Part shown: in pieces, positions 26,669 through 34,291 of the stretch | Numbering within the stretch: the stretch's first letter is position 1 | How the letters are laid out: each line of letters starts with the position of its first letter | The notes under the pieces: generated by a model | The model's database searches: none | What the model was told of the DNA's origin: nothing | Seen by the model: the letters and a program-made list of their open reading frames with translations, nothing else | Program-made: the position numbers and the translations under genes | From: DASSUW01 sp963792385 | Lineage (GTDB): Bacteria > Actinomycetota > Thermoleophilia > Solirubrobacterales > Solirubrobacteraceae | Assembly: GCA_963792385.1 (NCBI GenBank) | Contig: CAWBVZ010000007.1 | Location: 868,001-932,000 of the forward strand | Direction: 5' to 3' | Length of the DNA stretch: 64,000 bases

Positions 26669-27616
26669 TCAGTCGTCGAGCGGGATGTCGGCTCGGCTGA
26701 CCGAGAACGTGGGCACCGGCTCACCGTCCTCGTCCAGCTGCCATCCGGCAACAGGCAGGAGCTGAGCCTTGAGCATAAGCGTGTCAGCCTCCGCCAAGGC
26801 GGTCGTAGCCGCGTCGCCGGTCAGCTGCAGCCCTGTGCCGTCGAACACCTGCGTCGCGGGGCCGACGACCGCCACTCCGTCGCCGCCGACGAGCTGAGCG
26901 GCCTCGGCCGCCAACGACGGGGGCACGTCGCAGACGTCCTCGATCGAGATCGGGAGGTCGTTGCCGGTCAGCCCATCCGCCGAGGCGGTGATGGTGGTGG
27001 TGATCGCGTAGAACGCGTCGCTGAAGACCGGCGGCGGGTCGTCGTCCAGCGCAAGCCGCGCGAGCGCGGCGTCCTCCGGCGGGGCGGCGCAGACGTTCGG
27101 GCCGGCGGGAACGACCGGAACCACGGGAACGCTCGGAGCGCCGGGAGCGCTCGGAACGGGAGCGCCGGGAACGCCCGGGGCGCGGGGAGTCACGATTCTC
27201 ACGATCTCGCAGCCCTGCGCCTTGGACGCATCGGCCGGGTCGATCCGACAGATGTCCTTGCCGGGTCCGCCCTTGACGGCACGATCCGCCCGGCCGTCAA
27301 CGGCGTTCAGGCGGTCGGCGCCGCGCCCTCCGTAGAGTCGATCCCGGCCGGGCCCTCCGACGAGTCGATCCTTGCCGGCCCCGCCCGAGAGTCGATCGCT
27401 GCCACCGCCGCCCCGGATGCGGTCATTGCCGCCGCGGGCCCTGATCACGTCGGCCTTTGCCGTGCCCCCGATCCTGTCGGCCCCCTTGGTGCCGGACGTC
27501 CGCTTGGCCTGCGCAGGGCCCGCAGCGGCGAGCATCAGCGACGCAAGGGCGGCAACCACCACGAAAGCGATGGATCGCTTGCCTATGCGTAGGAACTGTC
27601 GGTCTTGGAACTCCAT
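26669..27616 (-). CDS. Secreted RTX (hemolysin-type calcium-binding) repeat protein
   Basis: 315 residues. Signal peptide with cleavage after AGPAQA near residue 37. Residues about 45-110 carry 5-7 glycine/aspartate nonapeptides (GGNDRIRGGGGSDRLSGGAG, GPGRDRLYGG, then RGADRL) that fold into a calcium-binding parallel beta-roll. A Cys pair region, a Pro/Val-rich linker (residues 150-175) and a 140-residue C-terminal domain I do not recognise follow. No toxin or protease domain is visible and no type I secretion genes are nearby, so export is probably by Sec. Confidence 0.82.
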   Translation of the reverse strand: MEFQDRQFLRIGKRSIAFVVVAALASLMLAAAGPAQAKRTSGTKGADRIGGTAKADVIRARGGNDRIRGGGGSDRLSGGAGKDRLVGGPGRDRLYGGRGADRLNAVDGRADRAVKGGPGKDICRIDPADASKAQGCEIVRIVTPRAPGVPGAPVPSAPGAPSVPVVPVVPAGPNVCAAPPEDAALARLALDDDPPPVFSDAFYAITTTITASADGLTGNDLPISIEDVCDVPPSLAAEAAQLVGGDGVAVVGPATQVFDGTGLQLTGDAATTALAEADTLMLKAQLLPVAGWQLDEDGEPVPTFSVSRADIPLDD

Positions 27617-27712
27617 GAGTACCTCCGTTGTTTGGCGAACGGCTGTCCGCCGTTTGGTCAGTTGTCGATGGACTGCCGGTCGCCGTCCTCCGGCGATCGT
27701 CTTGGGAGGTGG

Positions 27713-28948
27713 CTATGCGCCGATGCGCTGCTTGCCGCCGAGCATCCCGTGCGGGTCCAGGACGAACTTCTTGGCGACACCGCCGTCGAAATCCCGATAG
27801 CCCTGCGGTGCTTCGTCGAGCGGGATCACGGTGGCGTTGACGGCCTTTGCGATCTGGCAGCGCTCGTTCAGGATCGTGTTCATCAGTTGCCGGTGGTAAC
27901 GCATCACCGGACACTGGCCGGTGGCGAACGAGTGCGACTTCGCCCAGCCGAGGCCGATCCGGATCGACAGGCTGCCGTGTTTGGCCGCCTCGTCCTTCGC
28001 TCCCGGATCGCCGGTCACGTAGAGGCCCGGGATGCCGAGCTTGCCGGCCTCGCGGGTGACCTCCATGATCGAGTTGAGCACGGTGGCCGGCGCCTCCGCG
28101 GCGTCATGGCCATGGCCCTTGGCCTCGAAGCCGACGGCGTCGACTGCGCAGTCGACCATCCGTTCCCCAACGATCTGCTCGATCTGATCGGGAAGCGGTG
28201 TGTCCTGGCTCAGGTCGACGGTCTCGCAGCCGAAGCTGTCGGCCTGCTTGAGGCGTTCGTCGTTCATGTCGCCGACGATCACCACCGACGCGCCGAGCAA
28301 CTGGGCGGCATGCGCGGCCGCGAGTCCGACCGGGCCGGCGCCCGCGATGTAGACCGTCGATCCGCTCGTCACCCCCGCCTGAACGCAGCCGTGATAGCCG
28401 GTCGGGAAGATGTCGGTCAGCATCGTCAGGTCGAGGATCTTCTCGAGCGCTTGCTCCTTGTCCGGGAACTTGAGGAGGTTCCAGTCGGCGTAGGGCACCA
28501 TCACGTATTCCGCTTGGCCGCCGATCCAGCCGCCCATGTCGACGTAGCCGTAGGCCGAGCCGTAGCCGCCGGGGTTGACGTTCAGGCAGACGCCCGTGTT
28601 GCCCTCCTTGCACATGCGGCAGCGCCCGCAGGCGATGTTGAACGGCACCGAGACCAGATCGCCCTTCTTGATGAACTCGACGCCAGGGCCGGCCTCGATT
28701 ACCTCACCGGTGATCTCGTGGCCCAGGATCAGCCCCGACGGCGCGGTCGTGCGGCCGCGGACCATGTGCTGGTCGGAGCCGCAGATGTTGGTTGCCACGA
28801 TCTTCACGATCACCCCGTGCGGTGTCTTGCGTCCCACGTTGTCGGGATGAACGCCCGGCCCGTCCTGCACCTCGAGCTTGGGATAGTCGATCGTCTGTAC
28901 CTCGACCTTGCCGGGCTCGATGAACGCGATTGCCTTGTTACCGGCCAT
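27713..28948 (-). CDS. fdhA: Glutathione-independent formaldehyde dehydrogenase
   Basis: 411-residue zinc medium-chain dehydrogenase that oxidises formaldehyde to formate with NAD+, without glutathione. Catalytic zinc motif TNICGSDQHMVRGR and GHEITGEV; structural zinc Cys cluster CGRCRMCKEGNTGVC; NAD fold VYIAGAGPVGLAAAHAAQLL. The long insertions and the C-terminal SIRIGLGWAKSHSF segment match the Pseudomonas putida type (399 residues). A GGAAGGAGG ribosome site precedes ATG 28948. With the formate-tetrahydrofolate ligase at 60942, it fits a C1 detoxification/assimilation route. Confidence 0.93.
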   Translation of the reverse strand: MAGNKAIAFIEPGKVEVQTIDYPKLEVQDGPGVHPDNVGRKTPHGVIVKIVATNICGSDQHMVRGRTTAPSGLILGHEITGEVIEAGPGVEFIKKGDLVSVPFNIACGRCRMCKEGNTGVCLNVNPGGYGSAYGYVDMGGWIGGQAEYVMVPYADWNLLKFPDKEQALEKILDLTMLTDIFPTGYHGCVQAGVTSGSTVYIAGAGPVGLAAAHAAQLLGASVVIVGDMNDERLKQADSFGCETVDLSQDTPLPDQIEQIVGERMVDCAVDAVGFEAKGHGHDAAEAPATVLNSIMEVTREAGKLGIPGLYVTGDPGAKDEAAKHGSLSIRIGLGWAKSHSFATGQCPVMRYHRQLMNTILNERCQIAKAVNATVIPLDEAPQGYRDFDGGVAKKFVLDPHGMLGGKQRIGA

Positions 28949-29130
28949 CCGGTTGCCTCCTTCCGGATGTGATCTGTTCGTCTTCCCTTAGCCGGGGATG
29001 CTCCGCGGAGGGAACGGGCGCCACGTTGTCCAGCGCGTCTCGTTCGGGCATGGACGGAGCTTGTGACCCGCTGGGGCGACCCGCAAGCGCGTTTGCCTCT
29101 CAATGAGGAGCACTTGCAGATCGCGCGCCG

Positions 29131-29286
29131 CTACGGGACCGGCTCGAGGACCACCACCGGGATCTCGCGGTCGGCCTTGGCCTGGAACTCGTCGTAGGGC
29201 GTCCCAGTCGCGGTCATGATGCGCCACAGCTCGGGCGTCTCCTCGGCCGTGGCGACGCGCGCCCGAGCGGTGTGGTGGTCGGCCAC
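29131..29286 (-). pseudogene. C-terminal remnant of an F420-dependent nitroreductase (Ddn family)
   Basis: About 51 codons ending in TAG at 29131. They read TARARVATAEETPELWRIMT, then YDEFQAKADREIPVVVLEPV, the typical end of deazaflavin-dependent nitroreductase/quinone reductase (Ddn-like) proteins. The F420-binding N-terminal part is absent; immediately upstream in the same frame is the stop of a VOC protein gene. A remnant left by deletion. Confidence 0.65.
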
Positions 29287-29289
29287 CCA

Positions 29290-29727
29290 TCAGCCGATCT
29301 TCTGCGCCAGCTCGACGATGATCCCCGCCGGGCCGCGCAGGTAGCAGAGCCAGTAGCTGTTCTCATAGTTCTCCAGCTCGCCGACCAGCTCGCCGCCATG
29401 CGCTCGCAGGCCGGCGAGGGATGCCTCGATGTCGTCGACGACGAAGAGGATGTGGCGGATGCCCGGGGCGTTGGCCGGCGCCGGCCCGTCGTCGCCCTCG
29501 TATGAGGGCGAGCGGTACTTGACCAGCTCGACCTTGCCGTTGCCATCCGGGGTCCGCAGCACCACGACATCCGCCCGCACGCCCTCGAGCCCGTTGATGC
29601 GGTCCACCGAGCCACCCTCGACGGACGCCTCGCCCTCCAATTCGAGCCCGAGTGCGGCGAAGAACGCGGTCGCCGCCGCGAGGTCGTCGACGACGATGCC
29701 GACGTGCTCCAGGCGCTGGACGGTCAT
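29290..29727 (-). CDS. VOC family protein (glyoxalase/bleomycin-resistance fold)
   Basis: 145 residues with two beta-alpha-beta-beta-beta units of the vicinal oxygen chelate fold (RLEHVGIVVDDLAAATAFFA at the N-terminus, IRHILFVVDDIEASLAGLRA in the middle, GPAGIIVELAQKIG at the end). Putative metal ligands His7, His near residue 80 and a C-terminal Glu are present. Family roles include glyoxalase, dioxygenase and epimerase; none can be chosen. Its ATG overlaps the stop of a tiny upstream ORF (29724-29780). Confidence 0.85.
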   Translation of the reverse strand: MTVQRLEHVGIVVDDLAAATAFFAALGLELEGEASVEGGSVDRINGLEGVRADVVVLRTPDGNGKVELVKYRSPSYEGDDGPAPANAPGIRHILFVVDDIEASLAGLRAHGGELVGELENYENSYWLCYLRGPAGIIVELAQKIG

Positions 29728-29780
29728 GAACGGCCTCCGGCCAGCCCCTGCAGCTCTTCGGTGATCTCGTGCGTCGGCAT
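29724..29780 (-). CDS. 18-codon ORF ahead of the VOC gene
   Basis: MPTHEITEELQGLAGGRS with an AGGAGA ribosome site 5 bases before the ATG; the TGA overlaps the VOC gene's ATG (ATGA). It may be a coupling leader or the start of a deleted gene. No function is known. Confidence 0.35.
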   Translation of the reverse strand: MPTHEITEELQGLAGGRS

Positions 29781-29890
29781 CGTCGTCTCCTGGTGGCGTG
29801 GGCCGCGCCCCTCGCGGCCCTTCACCTGACGAGCGGAGCCGGTAAACGCTTCTCGACATGGAACACTCGTTCAGCTCCCAGATCGTCGCG

Positions 29891-31138
29891 TTAGGGCGAC
29901 GGGCGAGTTGCGAGCACGGCCGCGATCGTCGCCTTGCGCATCTTCTTCGGCGAGTCGACCAGCTTCGCCCCCTTGAACAGGATTCGCTTCATCCGTTTCC
30001 CGGCGCTCTCGAATGCCTGCGAGGTGTCGAGCATCGCGAGAGGGTCGTCGCGGGGTGGCGATGAGAGGTCGAGGTCCTCGAACACGGCGACCATGCGCTT
30101 GCGCGTCGGCTCGAGCACCGGCGACACCGGACGCGCGAGCAGCTTCAGCGCCCAGGCGCGCTGACGGCGGGCGGTCGGCAGGTCGCCCCGATCCACGATG
30201 TAGAGGTCGATCTGCTCGAGGCCGATGTCGCGGAGGTGGCTGAACGGGTCGCGCGCGTCAGCCAGGCTCTGCATCGCGATCGTGAGTCGCGCGTCCTGAT
30301 AAACGTCGCGCGGCGTCTTCTCGAGCTCCGCGATCCGGGACAGCATCCACAGCTGGGCGGCGACGATCGGCTCGCGGCGCTTGGTCTTGCTCAGCGGGCT
30401 CACGAACGACCGCAGGATGGTGCGACGGTAGACGTCGCCCACCGAGGGCGAGGTCGGTCCGAGTTCCTTCACGCCCTGCAAACGGTGGAGGTCCCGCCGG
30501 AGACCGCGCACGAGCCCTTTGCGCCGGTTGGCGGGCTCCGCGATCACGACCGGCCAGCGCGACGCCTGACCGTACGCGCGCCCCTGGTAGTAACTGTCGT
30601 GCGTCGCCCTCGGTGGTTCGCGACGCAGGTAGCCGAGGAACTCCCGCATCACCGCGAGCGAGCGGCGCCACTCAACGAGCTGGAAGTCGCGCGCAGAGCG
30701 CGCCAGCGCGCCGCGCACCCGGAGCCGTGCAAGCCTGCCGACGTACCGCTTCCAAACGGGGACGAGCGTGGCCCACTCCTGGCGGTGGATCCGCTGCATG
30801 AGCGCGTCGAATCCGGCGCCGAACCCGGTGTTCTCCGCGGTCAGTCGCCTGAGCATGTGGGTATCGGCCTGGAAGTGCCGGGAGCCGAGCTCCAGTGCCA
30901 GCCCGTCCAGCTTGTAGAAGAGGTTCGTCACCTGCCTCGGCTTGAGCGCCCCTAGCGCACGCACCTCCGCGACGATGGCTTTCCGCCGATCGGCCACTGC
31001 GACGGCCGGGTCGGGGGTCGCTGCAGGGGCGCCCGAGGCTGACGGCGTCGGCGTCGTCGAAGCGGACGGCGTGCCCCCACCGCCGCAGCCGGCGAGCACG
31101 GCGAGTACGAGAACGAGCGGTAGCTTTCGTCGGAGCAC
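29891..31138 (-). CDS. Lipoprotein of unknown function
   Basis: 415 residues. N-terminal lipobox LAGC (Cys18) after a short signal, then a Gly/Ser/Thr/Pro-rich linker to about residue 45. The remaining 370 residues are helical and rich in Arg and Lys, with no domain I recognise. It should be tethered to the outer face of the membrane. It stands alone on its strand. The high Arg content and long helices suggest a structural or binding role, but this is not evidence of function. Confidence 0.75.
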   Translation of the reverse strand: MLRRKLPLVLVLAVLAGCGGGGTPSASTTPTPSASGAPAATPDPAVAVADRRKAIVAEVRALGALKPRQVTNLFYKLDGLALELGSRHFQADTHMLRRLTAENTGFGAGFDALMQRIHRQEWATLVPVWKRYVGRLARLRVRGALARSARDFQLVEWRRSLAVMREFLGYLRREPPRATHDSYYQGRAYGQASRWPVVIAEPANRRKGLVRGLRRDLHRLQGVKELGPTSPSVGDVYRRTILRSFVSPLSKTKRREPIVAAQLWMLSRIAELEKTPRDVYQDARLTIAMQSLADARDPFSHLRDIGLEQIDLYIVDRGDLPTARRQRAWALKLLARPVSPVLEPTRKRMVAVFEDLDLSSPPRDDPLAMLDTSQAFESAGKRMKRILFKGAKLVDSPKKMRKATIAAVLATRPSP

Positions 31139-31218
31139 GGGGCCTCGCTATACCCCGAGTTACTGATCGCGTGACGCTCGGCGGTTCGGACTCCTACCTC
31201 GAAGCATCTGCTGGGTGA

Positions 31219-33819
31219 TCAGGCGGCGAGTGCGCTCCAGCGGCCGGCGCGCAGCGCGTCGATGACGCCGCCGACCTGCTGCCCGCCGTTGATCGCCGCG
31301 CGCACCGCGGCGACCTCGGCCGAGTAGCCGAGCAGGATCGCGCCGGCGACCCGGCCGTCCTCGATCACGAGCTTGCGGTACTTCCCGCCGGGCTCCTCGA
31401 GCGCGACGATCTCGTCACCGTCACGCTCCTCGACGCGGCCGAGCGACGCCAGCTCGACGCCGACGACCTTCAGGATCGTGAACGGGATCGAGCCGCGGTA
31501 CTCCTTCTTGCCGCCGACGGCGTTGTCGGCCGCGACCTCTGCCTGCTCGACCGCGACGGGCCAGAGGCCGTGCACGCCGCCGGCGTGCTCGGCGACGTCG
31601 CCGGCGGCGAGGATCGAGTAGTCCTGCGTGCGCATCCGCTCGTCGACCAGCACGCCGCGGTTGACGGCGAGCCCGGCCGACCGGGCCAGCTCCGTGTTCG
31701 GCGCGATGCCGGCGGCGGCGAGGAAGACGTCGGCCTCGATACCACGCCCGTCGGCGAGCCGCGCCATGTTGACGCGCCCGTTCCCGTCCAGCGCGACGGT
31801 CTCGGCGCTGGTCAGTATCTCCAGGCCCAGCCCTTCGAGGTACTCCCGGAGCAGTTCGGAGGCGCGCGCGTCGAGCTGGCGGCGCAGCAGCCGGTCGCCA
31901 CGCTCCAACACCGTGGTCCGCAGCCCGAGCTTGTGCAGCGCGTAGGCGGCCTCCAGCCCGAGCAGCCCGCCGCCGGCGACCACCGCGCGGCGCGCGGCAT
32001 GGCGCTGCGCGAACGCGCGCAGGCCGAGCGCGTCGTCGGCGGTCCGCAGCACGAACGTACCGGCACCGCCGAACCCCTCGATCGGCGGCACGAACGAGCG
32101 CGAGCCGGTGGCGAGGATCAGCCGGTCGTAGTCCAGCGTCTCGCCGGTGCCGAGCAGGACCTGCTTGCGGATCCGGTCGATCGAGCGCGCGCGCGTGTTC
32201 AGCCACGGCGTGATCGCGTGCTCCTCGTACCACTGCTCGGGGTTCAGGTAGAGGCCCTGCATCGCCGAGCGCCCATAGATCAGGCGGGCGATGCCCATGC
32301 GGTTGTAGAGGTGGTGGGATTCCTCGGCGACGACATCGACGTGCGCGAGCGGATGCCGCCGACGCACGTGGTCGGCGGCGGTGACGCCGGCGATCCCGTT
32401 GCCGAGCACGACGACCCGCTCGACCGAGCGGTCGTACGAGAACTGCGCGATCCGGGAGAGCGACGGCTTCGCAGGCTTCTCGGGCTCCAGCTTCATCGTC
32501 ACCGGACCCTGGACGCGCGCGCAGCAAGCCATCCGGGTGTTGTCGGCGAGCCCGAGCCGGTCGAGCGTCGAGCGCTCGTCGTCGGAGATGGCGGACAGGT
32601 GCTCCATCCCCTCCGACACGCAGACGGGGTCGGCGCCGCAGACGCCCATGCGGCAGCCGGATTCGATCGGGAGTCCGCCGGCTTCCGCCGCCTCGAGCAG
32701 CGTCATCCCCGGTTTCGCGACGACCCGCTTGCCCTGCGGCTCGAAGGTCACCTCCGGCGCGCCGGCCGAGAGCGCGCGGTGCGATGCCATCGAGCGCCCG
32801 GCTGCGAGGTCGACGCGCGGCTTGACCGAGGGCTTCGCGGCCGGCGCCGCGCCGGCCTGCGCGCTGAACGCGCGCTCCTTGGCCAGCGTCCGCAACGCCC
32901 ACCCGGCGGCGAGCGCGATCGCAACGCCCCGCGCGCCCCACATCACGGGCTCCGCCCAGGGCGCAGCGGCGTACCAATAGAAGAGCGAGAACCCGGTCGC
33001 CGCGAACACCGTCGTGACCGTGTGGGTGGAGACCTTCAGCAGCGAGTCGAGCGCATAGAAGGCGGCCACGCTCACGGCGAGGCAGAGCGCGAGCTGCCCG
33101 TACAGCGACGCGATCTCCTCGCTCCCGCGCGCCTCGGGCAGCGTGAAGAACGCGACCACGAGCCCGGGGAACGCCGCCGCGAACAGCTTGCGGTAACCGC
33201 TCCAGTACGGGTCGCCGTCGTTGAGGTCCGCCAGGTAGGCGACCTTGGGGTTGAAGTCGTAACACGACTTCGTGCAGCCGACGCAGGGCGTGCAGTGCGA
33301 GTTGGCGACGAGCTTGTACGGCGTCTGGCCGTACAGCCGCTGGATCGGAAGCAGCGGGCAGATCGACGAGCACCATCCGCTCTTGCCCTTGAGCAGCATG
33401 CCGCCGACGAAACCGCCCGACAGCGCGCCGAGTAGGAGCAGCGCGCTCGCGGGGCCGGAGTCGTCGAGGCCGATCTTGCGCAGCGAGACGAACAGGATGA
33501 AGAGGCCCGCGGCGATCACGAAGCCGTACTCCTGCAGCCATGCCGGCGCGGTCAGCGCCTTCGACAACCCCAGCACGCGCGGCGTCTGGTTCGAGGACGA
33601 CAGCGGGCACACGTTGCGCCACAGGCCCGGCGCGACGAGCCACAGCAGCGGCAGCGCGGGGATCACGAGCTTCCACATCACGTAGAGACCGTCGTCCGGC
33701 ACGAGGACGAGCGCCATCGCGAGGCCGAGCGCGCCCAGCAGCGTCATGACGCGGATCGCCTGCCAGGCACCGAGCGGCAGGCGCGTTGGGATCTGCGTGT
33801 AGTTCGGGAATGCGGTCAC
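31219..33819 (-). CDS. Membrane Fe-S / 2Fe-2S ferredoxin / FAD-NAD(P)H oxidoreductase fusion
   Basis: About 866 residues in three parts. (1) Residues 1-350: six to eight membrane helices with a polyferredoxin-like Cys set at 150, 154, 176, 179, 182 and 186 (WCSSICP, CTPCVGCTKSCYDFNP), recalling NosR/NapH-type membrane proteins. (2) Residues about 370-450: plant-type 2Fe-2S ferredoxin, ligands in SGCRMGVCGADPVC and MACCARV. (3) Residues about 467-866: pyridine nucleotide-disulfide oxidoreductase with FAD and NAD(P)H folds (VVVLGNGIAGVTAADHVRRR, VVAGGGLLGLEAAYALHKLG). It should move electrons between NAD(P)H and the membrane. GTG 33819, 5 bases after the upstream stop, is my start; the frame is open further upstream but would cover the neighbouring gene. 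Confidence 0.85.
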   Translation of the reverse strand: MTAFPNYTQIPTRLPLGAWQAIRVMTLLGALGLAMALVLVPDDGLYVMWKLVIPALPLLWLVAPGLWRNVCPLSSSNQTPRVLGLSKALTAPAWLQEYGFVIAAGLFILFVSLRKIGLDDSGPASALLLLGALSGGFVGGMLLKGKSGWCSSICPLLPIQRLYGQTPYKLVANSHCTPCVGCTKSCYDFNPKVAYLADLNDGDPYWSGYRKLFAAAFPGLVVAFFTLPEARGSEEIASLYGQLALCLAVSVAAFYALDSLLKVSTHTVTTVFAATGFSLFYWYAAAPWAEPVMWGARGVAIALAAGWALRTLAKERAFSAQAGAAPAAKPSVKPRVDLAAGRSMASHRALSAGAPEVTFEPQGKRVVAKPGMTLLEAAEAGGLPIESGCRMGVCGADPVCVSEGMEHLSAISDDERSTLDRLGLADNTRMACCARVQGPVTMKLEPEKPAKPSLSRIAQFSYDRSVERVVVLGNGIAGVTAADHVRRRHPLAHVDVVAEESHHLYNRMGIARLIYGRSAMQGLYLNPEQWYEEHAITPWLNTRARSIDRIRKQVLLGTGETLDYDRLILATGSRSFVPPIEGFGGAGTFVLRTADDALGLRAFAQRHAARRAVVAGGGLLGLEAAYALHKLGLRTTVLERGDRLLRRQLDARASELLREYLEGLGLEILTSAETVALDGNGRVNMARLADGRGIEADVFLAAAGIAPNTELARSAGLAVNRGVLVDERMRTQDYSILAAGDVAEHAGGVHGLWPVAVEQAEVAADNAVGGKKEYRGSIPFTILKVVGVELASLGRVEERDGDEIVALEEPGGKYRKLVIEDGRVAGAILLGYSAEVAAVRAAINGGQQVGGVIDALRAGRWSALAA

Positions 33820-33824
33820 CGCGC

Positions 33825-34286
33825 TCAGCCAGTCCAGCCCGGCAGCCCGGGGCCGGCGCTCCGCAGGTGCGCGGCGAGCCCGCGCGCGAGGTCGGCGAGG
33901 ACGGCACGGCCGAGCCGCGGGTCGCGCGCAGCGAGCGCCTCGTAGGCGTCCCAGCTCATGCGCGCCAGCTCGCCGTGCCCGCGCGCGAGCAGCGTCACGG
34001 CGCGCGGCTGGGCATCGAGGAACGCGCCGACGCCGAGCACCGACGGCGCGAGCACCTCGGCGCCGCTCCCCTCGACCTCGAGGCGCCCGTCGAGCAGCAG
34101 GTAGAACGCGCGGTCGCGCTGGCCGGCGCACAGCGGGACGTCACCCGGATGGAATCGGAGCGTCTCGGTCGCCGCCAGCACGGCGTCCCACTCCTCCCCG
34201 GTCGCGCCGGGCAGGAACCCGGTGTCCGGGGCGGGCTCGCGGCCGCCGCCGAGCGTCGGGTAGTCGAAGAAGCCCGAGGTGTCCAT
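33825..34286 (-). CDS. Cyclic nucleotide-binding domain protein
   Basis: 153 residues. Residues 25-125 form a cNMP-binding/Crp-like beta-roll (LRFHPGDVPLCAGQRDRAFY, LLLDGRLEVEG, then LGVGAFLDAQPRAVTLLARG with the phosphate-binding cassette region). There is no DNA-binding HTH, so it is a stand-alone sensor or regulatory subunit. It sits between a Ser/Thr kinase gene (gap 5 bases) and the redox fusion gene (gap 5 bases) in one operon, which suggests that it gates one of them. The canonical Arg of the cAMP pocket is not certain (QPRAVT). Confidence 0.82.
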   Translation of the reverse strand: MDTSGFFDYPTLGGGREPAPDTGFLPGATGEEWDAVLAATETLRFHPGDVPLCAGQRDRAFYLLLDGRLEVEGSGAEVLAPSVLGVGAFLDAQPRAVTLLARGHGELARMSWDAYEALAARDPRLGRAVLADLARGLAAHLRSAGPGLPGWTG

Positions 34287-34291
34287 GGCGG

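Noticed and set aside
26669..27616. RTX toxin
   Set aside because: Only a few nonapeptides, no pore-forming or acylated domain, and no type I secretion genes in the window.
33820..34131. N-terminal extension of the redox fusion protein upstream of GTG 33819
   Set aside because: The extra residues are Arg/Ala/Pro noise overlapping the cyclic-nucleotide-binding gene, which has a real domain in another frame.
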